Shown: positions 35,928 to 44,873, counted from the stretch's first letter. The stretch is 64,000 nt of DNA from Bradyrhizobium agreste (GCF_016031625.1 NZ_JACCHP010000013.1:62001-126000), one strand, 5' to 3'. A program made the numbers and translations. Notes: generated by a model not told the origin, from the letters alone.

Positions 35928-35962
35928 TACCATCGTGGTACAGCGCGCTCCTCGATTGTCAA
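35928..35962 (-). promoter_or_regulatory. Promoter with overlapping operator for the dehydratase gene
   Basis: On the minus strand -35 TTGACA (35962-35957) and -10 TACCAC (35940-35935) are 16 bases apart. The perfect palindrome TACCA-TCG-TGGTA (35928-35940) covers the -10 and the likely start point. The dehydratase ATG is at 35908. Confidence 0.65.
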
Positions 35963-36197
35963 TAAGCCCGGACGATAGCGTCGCACTTTCCGGCTTAGAG
36001 CACCGCTTGGCACACGAATGGATTGCAGGCGAGGCCGGGCGCGTCGGCAAACTTCAGCTGCAGGCATCACGGAACGGCACTGTCCTGGCCGCGTTGGAAG
36101 GCCAAGCATTTGCTTCGGCCTTTTGCTTCGCGCGGCAGGTGGCAGCCTCTCGGGGCATGTCACGTCACACGCGAGAGCTGACCGAGCAGGTTGAACA

Positions 36198-37391
36198 ATG
36201 AGGGTCTGCGGAGCGATGCGGGCCGGTTTGTTCATCGCATTGATTGCAGCGGCCTACTTTGGCGGGCAGGTCCAGGTTTGTTTCGCGCAACAGCGACTGT
36301 CGGCTTCTCCGAGCGAAGCCACGAAAGTGTCTCCAAGAAAGGAAGGGACCCCCAGGAAGGAGACCGGGCGAGCTGCGGACCCGTATACGGTGGGCTTCGT
36401 GACCGGTACGCCGCAATGCACTGAATTCGCGCTCGCTCAGGACATTGCGACCACGCTCGCCGGCGGCCAAGAGACCGGCCCTCGGGGCCAAGTCGCATTA
36501 CGGGTCCTGCCGATAGTGGGAAACGGCGGTATCCGCGACGTCCTCGATGTGCTCACGCTCGCAGGTGCCGACGTCGCGATCGCGCCCGTCGTTCTGGTCG
36601 ACCGGCTCCGGGAGACAAGAACCTTCGGGGACATTTCAGACAGACTGACCTACATTGCGCCGCTCCATATCGAAGAGTTCCATCTCCTTGCGCGGCCGGA
36701 GATCGGAAGCCTGACGGAACTTTCGGGAAAGAGGGTCAATCTGGGAGAGGACGGCAGTACCGGCGCCATCCTCGGCCGCGAAGTGTTGAACCGTCTAGGC
36801 ATCAAGATCAAAGAGTCGAACTTGGGACCGGAGGCCGCACTGGATGGTCTGCGGAAGAGAGATCTGTCCGCCGCTCTGCTGGTCTCAGGAAAACCGGTCA
36901 GCTTCCTGGCGCAGGTCTCTCAACTCGACAATATTCACCTCCTGCCAATCCCCTACTTCAAGGAGCTGCTGCAACAAGATTATCTGCCATCGACGCTCCG
37001 CCATAAGGACTACCCAAATATGATCGCCGCCGAAGCAAGCGTCGACACGATCGCGATCAAATCCGCTCTCTTCGCCTACAACTGGCCGAGTGGCAGCGAG
37101 CGGTTTCGGTTGCTGGAATTCTTCGTCCAGACATTGTTCACGCGCTTTCCTGAATTTCTAGCGGGCGCACATCACCCCAAATGGCACGAGGTGAACCTGG
37201 CCGCGCAGCTGCCAGGATGGCGACGCTTCCGACCGGCAGAGCGCTGGCTTCAGCAGCAATCCGGCGGCGAGGCCGCGCTTCGCAAGGCGTTCGGCCGGTT
37301 CCTCGAAGGAAAGCCGAGCGCCAATCCGGCGGACCGGGAAGATTTATTCCGAGACTTCCTGCGCTGGCGAGAACGCAACCCGGATAAGTGA
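36198..37391 (+). CDS. TAXI-type (TRAP-associated) periplasmic substrate-binding protein
   Basis: A 397-aa exported protein. The signal peptide (MRAGLFIALIAAAYFGGQVQ... ending near CFAQQ) is followed by a Lys/Arg-rich linker and a periplasmic binding domain beginning YTVGFVTGTPQCTEFALAQDIATTL. IVGNGGIRDVLDVLTLAGADVAIAP is the TAXI/NMT1-like lobe, then LTELSGKRVNLGEDGSTGAI. No TRAP membrane subunits are adjacent, so it may be an orphan sensor or binding protein. Codon use looks less GC-rich than neighbouring genes. It is followed 33 bases later by another exported protein gene. Confidence 0.82.
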   Translation: MRVCGAMRAGLFIALIAAAYFGGQVQVCFAQQRLSASPSEATKVSPRKEGTPRKETGRAADPYTVGFVTGTPQCTEFALAQDIATTLAGGQETGPRGQVALRVLPIVGNGGIRDVLDVLTLAGADVAIAPVVLVDRLRETRTFGDISDRLTYIAPLHIEEFHLLARPEIGSLTELSGKRVNLGEDGSTGAILGREVLNRLGIKIKESNLGPEAALDGLRKRDLSAALLVSGKPVSFLAQVSQLDNIHLLPIPYFKELLQQDYLPSTLRHKDYPNMIAAEASVDTIAIKSALFAYNWPSGSERFRLLEFFVQTLFTRFPEFLAGAHHPKWHEVNLAAQLPGWRRFRPAERWLQQQSGGEAALRKAFGRFLEGKPSANPADREDLFRDFLRWRERNPDK

Positions 37392-37424
37392 ACAAGACTT
37401 GGCAGGCAAATGTGGGAGGTGTCG

Positions 37425-37988
37425 ATGCGCAACGCGCTTGTGAGCGCAGCCTTGGCTGCGTTGCTCGCCTTGATCGCCGACGTGAGGCATTCTGCCGCCC
37501 AATTTGCTCCCCTCTTTCCTCCAACGCCGCAGACACTCGCACCGGCGGCCGCGCCACCGGCCGACAAGACCGAGCGAACCAGGACGGCCCCTCACCGAAG
37601 CACCAAGGCGCACAGGAAGCGCGAAATCGTTCGCCCCCCGGCCAATCAGCGGAAGCTGGCTGAAAAAAACGGATACAAGCGGGTCAGCGATCTCGTGAAC
37701 TTCCCAAAGTTCTTTCCGGGCCTAGGCATCATTTTCGTGAAGCCCGACACGTTGCCGTTGGGGCCGTTCCTGTGCTTCGATCGCAGGGATCGTCTGGTGG
37801 CCACCGTGTACATGGTCCCGATCAAGGACATCGACGATCACAAGTCGTTGGAGGGGACTGGGTCAGCGCGGCCAGTCGACCACGTCAGCATCTACTTCAA
37901 CCCGGGTCACCCCGGTGTGGATGAGCCGCATTACCATGTGGTGCTGTGGCATGTGACCAGGAAGCAGGAAGCACGCGTTGCGAAATGA
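37425..37988 (+). CDS. Exported protein of unknown function
   Basis: About 187 aa from the ATG at 37425, which has GGGAGG at good spacing (an in-frame ATG 15 bases earlier lacks this). Signal peptide MRNALVSAALAALLALIADVRHSAAQ, a Pro/Arg/Lys-rich linker (about 30-70), then a compact domain with GYKRVSDLVNFPKFFPGLG and a C-terminal His-bearing strand VDEPHYHVVLWHV. I do not recognise the family. The paired His residues could bind a metal (inference). It lies 33 bases after the TAXI-type gene and is probably co-transcribed. Confidence 0.75.
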   Translation: MRNALVSAALAALLALIADVRHSAAQFAPLFPPTPQTLAPAAAPPADKTERTRTAPHRSTKAHRKREIVRPPANQRKLAEKNGYKRVSDLVNFPKFFPGLGIIFVKPDTLPLGPFLCFDRRDRLVATVYMVPIKDIDDHKSLEGTGSARPVDHVSIYFNPGHPGVDEPHYHVVLWHVTRKQEARVAK

Positions 37989-38051
37989 CGACGTGCATTT
38001 CAAGCCGGGCGCTTGGCCCGGCGGTCGCAATTGCGAGCTGACGACCCCCGC

Positions 38052-38876
38052 CTACCGCTTATTCCAGTCAACGATCCGGCTCGGATCGGCGTCGAACTCC
38101 ATGCTGCAGAACGTGCCGCCCTGGAAATAATCGCCGACGGAATCCGGCTTCAGCTTGGCCTGCTCGGCCATGGCGTGCTCGCGGAAATCTTCGGCTCGGC
38201 CGGTGGGGCGATAGCCGAATTCGTAAGCGCGGTGGTTGTCCCACCAGGCGCGCTCGTTGAAGGAGGCGCCGTAGAAGATCTCGAAATGGATGTCGGGATG
38301 CTCGAGCCCGATGCGGCAGAGCTGCACGAGGTCGTCGGGCTTGAGCCAGATCGAGAGCCGGCGCTGGTCGAGCGGCATGTCGCCGAAATTGCCGATGCGA
38401 AGGCACGTCACCTTCAGGCCATGCTTGTCGGCGTAGAGCGCGCCGACGGACTCGCCGAACACCTTGCTGACGCCGTAGCGGCTGTCGGGACGAGGGGTGA
38501 CGTCGGTGCCGATCTTGTGGTGGCGCGGATAGAAGCCGACGGCGTGGTTCGACGAGGCGAACACCACGCGCTTGACGCCCTTGCGGTACGCCGCCTCGAA
38601 CAGATTGTAGCCGCCGATGATGTTGGCCTGGAGGATCTGGTCCCAGGTGCCTTCGACCGAATAGCCGCCGAAATGGAGGATACCGTCGACGCCCTCGCAG
38701 ATCGCCTCGCATTGCGCGAGATCGGCGAGGTCCGCCGCCTTGAATGTCTCGTTGGGGCCGAGATCGGCCGGCGGCTTGATATCGGACAGCAGGAGATCCG
38801 GGTAGATCGGCGGCAGCAATTTCCGAAGGCTGGTGCCGATTCCGCCCGAAGCTCCCGTCATCAAAATACGCGGCAT
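38052..38876 (-). CDS. udh: Uronate dehydrogenase
   Basis: A 274-aa extended SDR from the ATG at 38876: NAD motif MTGASGGIGTSL, then GILHFGGYSVEGTWDQILQANIIGGYNLFEAA, FASSNHAVGFYP and the catalytic YGVSK. The stretches match the Agrobacterium uronate dehydrogenase (HLGGISVEK, ASSNHTIGYYP, YGVSKCFGE, FQGGTF; from memory). It oxidises glucuronate or galacturonate with NAD to aldarolactone. It is divergent from an SMP-30 lactonase, with 89 bases between the ATGs, which suits hydrolysis of that lactone. Confidence 0.88.
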   Translation of the reverse strand: MPRILMTGASGGIGTSLRKLLPPIYPDLLLSDIKPPADLGPNETFKAADLADLAQCEAICEGVDGILHFGGYSVEGTWDQILQANIIGGYNLFEAAYRKGVKRVVFASSNHAVGFYPRHHKIGTDVTPRPDSRYGVSKVFGESVGALYADKHGLKVTCLRIGNFGDMPLDQRRLSIWLKPDDLVQLCRIGLEHPDIHFEIFYGASFNERAWWDNHRAYEFGYRPTGRAEDFREHAMAEQAKLKPDSVGDYFQGGTFCSMEFDADPSRIVDWNKR

Positions 38877-38965
38877 GTCTTTCCTCACCTGTGGTGGCCG
38901 ATTTGCGGTCACGTGTCTCTAATGATAGCAGGTTTGTCCAGAGGGAACGAAACGAGAGAACCGGC

Positions 38966-39943
38966 ATGAATGAGGCATCGTCCCACACCGAGGAACGGCG
39001 GGGCTGGCGCCCGGCGACGTTTTACCCCGATCCCGCGATTAGGGCATTCGATCCCCGCTTCGAAAAATACTGGCTGAAGCTGTCGGCGGTGGAGCGGCTG
39101 GCGACCGGCCTGCGCTGGGCCGAAGGGCCGGTCTGGTTCGGTGACGGGCGTTACCTCCTGTGCAGCGACATCCCGAACCAGCGCATCCTCAAATGGGAGG
39201 AAGAGACCGGCGCCGTCAGCGTGTTCCGCAAGCCCTCGAATTTTGCCAACGGCAACACGCGCGACCGGCAGGGCCGGCTGATCACCTGCGAGCACGGCGG
39301 CCGGCGCGTGGTGCGCACCGAATATGACGGCAGCATCACCGTGCTGATGGATCAATTCAACGGCAAGCGGTTGAACTCACCGAACGATGTCGTTGTTAAA
39401 TCGGACGGCTCGATCTGGTTCACCGATCCGACCTTCGGCCTGCTCGGCAATTACGAAGGCTACAAGGCCGAGCCCGAGATCGAGCCCAACGTCTATCGAC
39501 TCGATCCCGCGACCGGCAGGGCGACCATCGTCGCCGAGGGTGTGCTCGGGCCGAACGGGCTGTGCTTCTCGCCGGACGAGAAGATCCTCTATGTCGTGGA
39601 ATCGCGAGGGGTGCCGAACCGCAAGATCCTCGCCTATGACGTTTCGCCTGAGGGCACCACGATCTCGAACAAGCGCGTCCATATCGATGCCGGGCCGGGC
39701 ACGCCCGACGGCATGCGCTGCGACATCGACGGCAATCTCTGGTGCGGCTGGGGCATGGGCGATCCCGAGCTCGACGGCGTCGTGGTGTTCGCGCCCGACG
39801 GCGTCATGATCGGCCGTATTGCGCTCCCCGAGCGCTGCGCCAACGTCTGCTTCGGCGGCGTCAAACGCAACCGCCTGTTCATGGCCGCGAGCCAGTCGAT
39901 CTATGCGCTGTATGTGAACACGCAAGGCGCGCTCGGCGGCTAA
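38966..39943 (+). CDS. SMP-30/gluconolactonase family lactonase
   Basis: About 325 aa from the ATG at 38966; an upstream ATG at 38891 would run into the divergent udh promoter. It has six-bladed beta-propeller signatures: GLRWAEGPVWFGDGRYLLCSDIP (metal Glu), NSPNDVVVKSDGSIWFTDPTFGL (metal Asn), VLGPNGLCFSPDEKILYVVESRG and GTPDGMRCDIDGNLWCGWG (metal Asp). It hydrolyses a sugar lactone; beside udh, the product glucaro- or galactaro-lactone is the likely substrate. No signal peptide is seen. Confidence 0.9.
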   Translation: MNEASSHTEERRGWRPATFYPDPAIRAFDPRFEKYWLKLSAVERLATGLRWAEGPVWFGDGRYLLCSDIPNQRILKWEEETGAVSVFRKPSNFANGNTRDRQGRLITCEHGGRRVVRTEYDGSITVLMDQFNGKRLNSPNDVVVKSDGSIWFTDPTFGLLGNYEGYKAEPEIEPNVYRLDPATGRATIVAEGVLGPNGLCFSPDEKILYVVESRGVPNRKILAYDVSPEGTTISNKRVHIDAGPGTPDGMRCDIDGNLWCGWGMGDPELDGVVVFAPDGVMIGRIALPERCANVCFGGVKRNRLFMAASQSIYALYVNTQGALGG

Positions 39944-39956
39944 CGCTGCACTCGTG

Positions 39957-40020
39957 GGATGGGCAAAGCGAAGCGTGCCCACCAATGTCTTGCTCGTCGC
40001 GAGATGGTGGGCACGTCGCG
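39957..40020. repeat. Dispersed repeat with GTGCCCACCA/TGGTGGGCAC arms
   Basis: GTGCCCACCA at 39975-39984 pairs exactly with TGGTGGGCAC at 40005-40014, just after the lactonase stop. This GGGCAAAGCGAAGCGTGCCC type of element is familiar from rhizobial intergenic regions (from memory). Confidence 0.65.
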
Positions 40021-40043
40021 AAAATTCCGAAACTCTCTCCGTC

Positions 40044-40153
40044 CGTCATTCCGGGGCGCGCCGTCTTCGGCGCGAGCCCGGAATCCATCGTGCGACAGAG
40101 CCTGCGGACAAATGGATTCCGGGCTCGTCGCTTTGCGACGCCCCGGAATGACG
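40044..40153. repeat. Dispersed palindromic repeat (GTCATTCCGG family)
   Basis: A 110-base element with ends CGTCATTCCGGGGCG and CGCCCCGGAATGACG and inner inverted segments around GGAATCCAT/ATGGATTCC. It is related to the copies at 28823 and 41805, with a different centre. Confidence 0.82.
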
Positions 40154-40166
40154 ACGGAGCAAAACG

Positions 40167-40200
40167 AAAAAACGCCGGAGCGGTTGGCCGCTCCGGCGTC
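40167..40200 (-). terminator. Rho-independent terminator of the aldehyde dehydrogenase gene
   Basis: ACGCCGGAGCGG and its complement, with a short central loop, are followed on the minus strand by six T residues, 23 bases after the stop codon of the aldehyde dehydrogenase. Confidence 0.9.
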
Positions 40201-40222
40201 GTGTTGTTCACCCGTTAAAGAC

Positions 40223-41653
40223 TTACGCTGCGTTGAAGCCCGCAACCGCCTTCACTTCGAGGAAGTCCTCGAGGCCGAACTTGCCCCATTCGCGGCCGTT
40301 GCCGGACTGTTTGTAGCCGCCGAACGGCGCGGTGCGATCGTTGGGCACGCCCTGCAGGTTGACGTTGCCGGCGCGGATCTGGCGGCCGACGCGCTTGGCG
40401 TCCTCGACGGAAGGACCATAGACATACCCGGCGAGGCCATACGGCGTATCGTTGGCGATCTTGACCGCGTCGGCTTCGTCCTTGGCGCCGATGATGGTCA
40501 GCACCGGCCCGAAGATCTCTTCGCGCGCGATTGTCATGTCGGGGGTGACGTCGGCGAAGATGGTCGGACGGACATAGAAGCCCTTGTTGACGCCTTCGGG
40601 CAGGCCCGGGCCGCCGGCGACGAGCGTTGCGCCCTCGTCGATGCCCTTCTTGATCAAGCCCTGGATCTTGTCCCACTGGCCACGATTGACGACCGGGCCG
40701 ATGGTGGTGCCTTCGGCGCGGGGATCCCCCGCCTTGGTCTTGTCGGCGACGGCCTTGGCGATCGCGGCGACCTCCTTCATCTTCGAAGCCGGCACGATCA
40801 TGCGCGAGGGCGCGTTGCAGGACTGGCCGGAATTGTTGAACATGTGCATCACGCCGCCGGTCACCGCCTTGGTGAGGTCGGCGCCTTCGAGGATGACGTT
40901 CGGCGACTTGCCGCCGAGCTCCTGGCTGACGCGCTTCACGGTGGGAGCTGCGCGCTTCGCGACGTCGATGCCGGCGCGGGTCGAGCCGGTGAAAGAGATC
41001 ATGTCGATGTCGGGGTGCTCGCTCATGGCGGCGCCGACCTCGGGGCCGAGGCCGTTGATGAGGTTGAACACGCCTTTCGGCACGCCGGCTTCGTGGAGGA
41101 TTTCCGCGAAGATCAGCGCCGAGGTCGGCGTGAACTCGCTGGGCTTCAGGATCATGGTGCAGCCGGCGGCGAGCGCGGGCGCGACCTTGCAGGCGATCTG
41201 GTTCAGCGGCCAGTTCCAGGGCGTGATCATGCCGACCACACCGATCGGCTCGCGCAGCACCATGGCGGTGCCGACCGGCTCCTCGAAATGATAGTTCTTG
41301 AGCACGTCGAGCGTGGTCATGAGATGGCCGAGACCTGCGCCGGCCTGCAGCTTCTCCGCCATCGGCAGCGGCGCGCCCATTTCGTCGGACACGGCGGCGC
41401 CGATCTCCTTGAGGCGGCCCTTGTAGACCTCGATGATCTTGCTGAGCAGCGCGACGCGCTCCTCGCGGCTGGTCTGGGAGAAGGTTGCGAAGGCGCGCTT
41501 GGCGGCGGCAACCGCCTTGTCCACATCGGCCTTGGAGCCCAGCGCAACCTCGTACATCGCCTCTTCCGTCGCGGGATTGACCACGGCGGTGGACTTCTTG
41601 ACGACGGGATCGACCCAGGCGCCGTCGATGTAGAATTGCATGCGATTGACCAT
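40223..41653 (-). CDS. NAD(P)-dependent aldehyde dehydrogenase
   Basis: 476 aa from the ATG at 41653 (AGAGGT upstream; the open frame extends further, without support). It shows the N-terminal FYIDGAWVDP opening, the cofactor segment ISFTGSTRAG, catalytic Glu in VSQELGGKSPNVIL, catalytic Cys in NNSGQSCNAPSR, and EEIFGPVL. Substrate class is not certain. In a uronate pathway it could be 2-oxoglutarate semialdehyde dehydrogenase, but it lacks direct linkage to udh. It is a monocistronic unit with its own terminator. Confidence 0.92.
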   Translation of the reverse strand: MVNRMQFYIDGAWVDPVVKKSTAVVNPATEEAMYEVALGSKADVDKAVAAAKRAFATFSQTSREERVALLSKIIEVYKGRLKEIGAAVSDEMGAPLPMAEKLQAGAGLGHLMTTLDVLKNYHFEEPVGTAMVLREPIGVVGMITPWNWPLNQIACKVAPALAAGCTMILKPSEFTPTSALIFAEILHEAGVPKGVFNLINGLGPEVGAAMSEHPDIDMISFTGSTRAGIDVAKRAAPTVKRVSQELGGKSPNVILEGADLTKAVTGGVMHMFNNSGQSCNAPSRMIVPASKMKEVAAIAKAVADKTKAGDPRAEGTTIGPVVNRGQWDKIQGLIKKGIDEGATLVAGGPGLPEGVNKGFYVRPTIFADVTPDMTIAREEIFGPVLTIIGAKDEADAVKIANDTPYGLAGYVYGPSVEDAKRVGRQIRAGNVNLQGVPNDRTAPFGGYKQSGNGREWGKFGLEDFLEVKAVAGFNAA

Positions 41654-41804
41654 CGTTAACCTCTTTTTGGGGGCATGGTGGGGGCGTTTCGGCAGGCATC
41701 CTTGCACGAAAGCGCCGGCAATTGAACCCGCCATATGCGGGGCCAGCGTTGCGGCGGATGGAGATATATGAGCCGATGGCGGGAATGAGGCAAGGTGGCC
41801 GCGC

Positions 41805-41886
41805 AGTCATTCCGGGGCGGCTCGAAGAGCCGAACCCGGAATCTCGAGATTCCGGGTTCGATGCTTCGCATCGCCCCGGAATGACG
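41805..41886. repeat. Dispersed palindromic repeat (GTCATTCCGG family)
   Basis: Near-identical to 28823-28904 over its right half, including GATGCTTCGCATCGCCCCGG. It sits between two minus-strand genes. Confidence 0.85.
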
Positions 41887-41901
41887 ACGTGATTACCTCC
41901 G

Positions 41902-44265
41902 CTACACCGCCATCTTCCGATGCAGCACCGGCGCACCCGTCGTGAGGCTTTCGGCCGCATCGATGATGGCGTTGGCGTCGATGCCGTGGTGCCGATAAAG
42001 GTCCGCGATGCTGCCGGTCTGGCCGAACTGCTCGACGCCGAGCGCCTCGACGCGGTGGCCGCGAACGCTGCCGAGCCAGCCGAGCGCGGCGGGATGGCCG
42101 TCGATCACGGTCACGAGGCCGCAGTCGCGCGGCAGCGGCGCCAGCAGCTTTTCAATGTGGCTGAGATGCTGCACGCCGCGGCGGTCGCGGCGCAATTTCC
42201 GCGCCGCGGTCCACCCCGCATGCAGGCGATCGGCCGAGGTGATCGCGAGCAGGCCGACGTCGCGGCGGCTCTCGCCGATGAAGCCGGTGGCCTCGATCGC
42301 CTCCGGCGCGACCGCGCCGGTATAGGCGATCACGACCTCGGCATTCGGCCCCGGCTTGCGTAGCCAATAAGCGCCGTCGGTGATGCCCTGGCGCAGCTCC
42401 GGTGTCATGATCCGCTGCGCCTGCTCGATCGAGCGCGTCGAGAGGCGCAAATAGACCGAGCCGCCCTCGCCCGGATCGCGCTGCATGTGCTCGAAGCCGA
42501 AAGCCATGATCACGGCGAGCTCGTCGACGAAGGCCGGCTCGAACGAGGCGAGCCCGTCCTGCGCCATGCCGATCAAGGGCGTCGCGATCGACTGATGCGC
42601 TCCGCCCTCCGGCGCGAGCGTGAGGCCGGACGGCGTCGCCGCCACCATGAAGCGCGCGTCCTGGTAGCAGGCATAGTTCAGCGCATCGAGCCCGCGCTCG
42701 ATGAAGGGATCGTAGAGCGTGCCGACCGGCAAGAGCCGCTCGCCGTTGATCTGGTGCGACAGGCCGAGCGCCGAGAGCATGATGAACAGGTTCATCTCGG
42801 CGATGCCGAGCTCCAGATGCTGGCCCTTCGGCGAAGCGTCCCAATTGTAGGTCGAGGGAATTTTCTCGCTGCGGAATAAGTCCGCCTTCTCGGCGCGCGC
42901 GAACAGGCCGCGGCGGTTGACCCAGGGACCGAGATTGGTCGAGACGGTGACGTCGGGCGAAGTCGTGACGATGCGCCTGGCGAGCTCGCTGTCGCTGCGC
43001 GCGATCTCGTTCAGTACGAGGCCGAAGCCCTGCTGGGTCGACATCTGCGGCGACGGCTTGAACGCGAGCTGTTGCGGCACCTCGACGACGGGCGCGGTGA
43101 GCCGGCGCCCATCCTGGTTGAACGGCACCCGCGCGAGGAACGCGTCGAGCTCGGCCGCGGAGTGCGGCAGGCCTTCATACTTGTCCCACTCGTGACCAGG
43201 GCGAATGTTCTGGCTGTCGCGATATTTCTCCATCTGCGTAACAGTCATCAGGCCGGCGTGGTTGTCCTTGTGGCCCTGGAACGGCAGGCCGACGCCCTTG
43301 ATGGTGTAGGCGATGAAGCAGACGGGGCGGTCGTGGTCGATCTGCTCGAACGCCTCCAGCATGCTCGCCATGTCGTGGCCGCCGAGATTCGACATCAGCG
43401 CCAGCAGCTCCTCGTCGCTGCGCTTGTCGATCAGATTTGTGATCGGCCCCTGGTCGCCGATCTCGTCATGCAGATGTTTTCGGAAGGCCGCGCCGCCCTG
43501 GAAGCACAGGGCCGCATAGAGCGCGTTCGGGCAATTGTCGATCCAGCGCTTCAAGGCTTCGCCGCCGGGCTCGGCGAAGGCCTCGCGCATCAGGCGGCCG
43601 TATTTCACGATGACGACGTCCCAGCCGAAATTGCGGAACATGGTCTCGAACTTTTCCCAGAGCCCCTCGCGCACGACGGCATCGAGCGACTGGCGGTTAT
43701 AGTCGACCACCCACCAGGTGTTGCGCAGGCCGTGCTTCCAGCCCTCCGCGAGCGCCTCGAAGATGTTGCCCTCGTCCATCTCGGCATCGCCGACCAGCGC
43801 AATCATCCGCCCTTCGCGGCGATCCTTCATCCAGCCGTGCGCCTTGACGTAGTCCTGCACCAGCGAGGAGAACAGCGTCTGCGCGACGCCGAGGCCGACC
43901 GAGCCGGTGGAGAAATCGACGTCGTCGACGTCCTTGGTGCGCGAGGGATAGGACTGCGCGCCCTTGAAGCCGCGAAAATTCTCCAGCTTCTCGCGGCTCT
44001 GCCGGCCGAACAGATATTGGATGGCGTGGAACACCGGGCTCGCATGCGGCTTCACCGCGACGCGGTCCTCGGGGCGCAGCACGTGGAAGTACAGCGCCGA
44101 CATGATGGTGGCGAGCGAGGCGGACGAGGCCTGGTGGCCGCCGACCTTGAGTCCGTCGGCATTGGGCCGGATGTGGTTGGCGTGGTGGATGGTCCAGGAC
44201 GACAGCCACAGCGCCTTGCGGCTGAGAGCGGTCAGGATGTCGAGACGGGCGGGGTCAACGGGCAT
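41902..44265 (-). CDS. Transketolase-like/2-oxo-acid dehydrogenase E1 (AceE/MdeB-like) enzyme
   Basis: A 787-aa homodimeric TPP enzyme. It has GGHQASSASLATIMSALYFHVLRPEDRVAVKPHASPVFHAIQYL at the N-terminus, the TPP/Mg motif GDAEMDEGNIFEALAEGWKHGLRNTWWVVDYNRQSLD, and the pyrimidine-domain Glu in HLELGIAEMNLFIMLSALGLSH. It resembles the AceE pyruvate dehydrogenase and Pseudomonas MdeB (2-oxobutyrate dehydrogenase E1) rather than true transketolase. No E2/E3 genes are adjacent. It is divergent from an Lrp-type regulator, as mdeB is from mdeR, which hints at an amino-acid-derived 2-oxo acid (inference). Confidence 0.85.
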   Translation of the reverse strand: MPVDPARLDILTALSRKALWLSSWTIHHANHIRPNADGLKVGGHQASSASLATIMSALYFHVLRPEDRVAVKPHASPVFHAIQYLFGRQSREKLENFRGFKGAQSYPSRTKDVDDVDFSTGSVGLGVAQTLFSSLVQDYVKAHGWMKDRREGRMIALVGDAEMDEGNIFEALAEGWKHGLRNTWWVVDYNRQSLDAVVREGLWEKFETMFRNFGWDVVIVKYGRLMREAFAEPGGEALKRWIDNCPNALYAALCFQGGAAFRKHLHDEIGDQGPITNLIDKRSDEELLALMSNLGGHDMASMLEAFEQIDHDRPVCFIAYTIKGVGLPFQGHKDNHAGLMTVTQMEKYRDSQNIRPGHEWDKYEGLPHSAAELDAFLARVPFNQDGRRLTAPVVEVPQQLAFKPSPQMSTQQGFGLVLNEIARSDSELARRIVTTSPDVTVSTNLGPWVNRRGLFARAEKADLFRSEKIPSTYNWDASPKGQHLELGIAEMNLFIMLSALGLSHQINGERLLPVGTLYDPFIERGLDALNYACYQDARFMVAATPSGLTLAPEGGAHQSIATPLIGMAQDGLASFEPAFVDELAVIMAFGFEHMQRDPGEGGSVYLRLSTRSIEQAQRIMTPELRQGITDGAYWLRKPGPNAEVVIAYTGAVAPEAIEATGFIGESRRDVGLLAITSADRLHAGWTAARKLRRDRRGVQHLSHIEKLLAPLPRDCGLVTVIDGHPAALGWLGSVRGHRVEALGVEQFGQTGSIADLYRHHGIDANAIIDAAESLTTGAPVLHRKMAV

Positions 44266-44396
44266 GGCGATGCTCCGGGAAATATATGCCCATCATATGC
44301 TTGCGGGCCGCGTCAAACTTCTCAATTTTTCGCGCCATACCCACCGATATTGGGATATTTTACCAACGCAGCCGACCAGAAGCAGGTTTCATTCCA

Positions 44397-44858
44397 ATGC
44401 CCGAGCTCGACGCCATCGACCGCAAGATCCTCAGCCACCTTCAGAACGACAGCCGCCTGACCATGCAGGAGCTCGCCGACAAGGTCGGTCTCTCGGTCTC
44501 GCCCTGCCACCGTCGGGTCAAGCTGCTCGAGGAGCGCGGCGTCATCTCGCGCTATGTCGCGACCGTCGACCAGAAGGCGCTGGGACTGCATGTCAGCGTC
44601 TTCATCTCGATCAAGCTGGCGCGGCAGAAGGAGGAGGACCTCAACCGCTTCGCCCGCGCCATCTCGAAATGGGACGAGGTGCTGGAATGCTATCTGATGA
44701 CCGGCAACCGCGATTATCTCTTGCGCGTCGTCGCCGCCGACCTCGCCTCCTACGAGACGTTCCTGAAGACCAAGCTGACCCGCCTCGACGGGATCGCCTC
44801 GATCGAATCGAGCTTTGCGCTCAGCCAGGTGAAGTACTCGATCGCGCTGCCGGTGTGA
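44397..44858 (+). CDS. Lrp/AsnC family transcriptional regulator
   Basis: 153 aa from the ATG at 44397 (the open frame upstream of it lies in the divergent promoter region). Helix-turn-helix LDAIDRKILSHLQNDSRLTMQELADKVGLSVSPCHRRVKLLEERGVI, then an RAM ligand-binding domain with CYLMTGNRDYLLRVVAADLASYETF. It probably controls the divergent E1 enzyme gene in response to an amino acid. The 131-base spacer is A+T-rich and contains the direct repeat GATATTGGGATAT. Confidence 0.93.
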   Translation: MPELDAIDRKILSHLQNDSRLTMQELADKVGLSVSPCHRRVKLLEERGVISRYVATVDQKALGLHVSVFISIKLARQKEEDLNRFARAISKWDEVLECYLMTGNRDYLLRVVAADLASYETFLKTKLTRLDGIASIESSFALSQVKYSIALPV

Positions 44859-44873
44859 TCTTGCCGCTGGCCA

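Noticed and set aside
35935..36201. 88-codon plus-strand frame ending in an ATGA overlap with the TAXI-type gene
   Set aside because: Its start lies inside the dehydratase promoter/operator, and the protein has no recognisable features. The overlap is probably coincidental.
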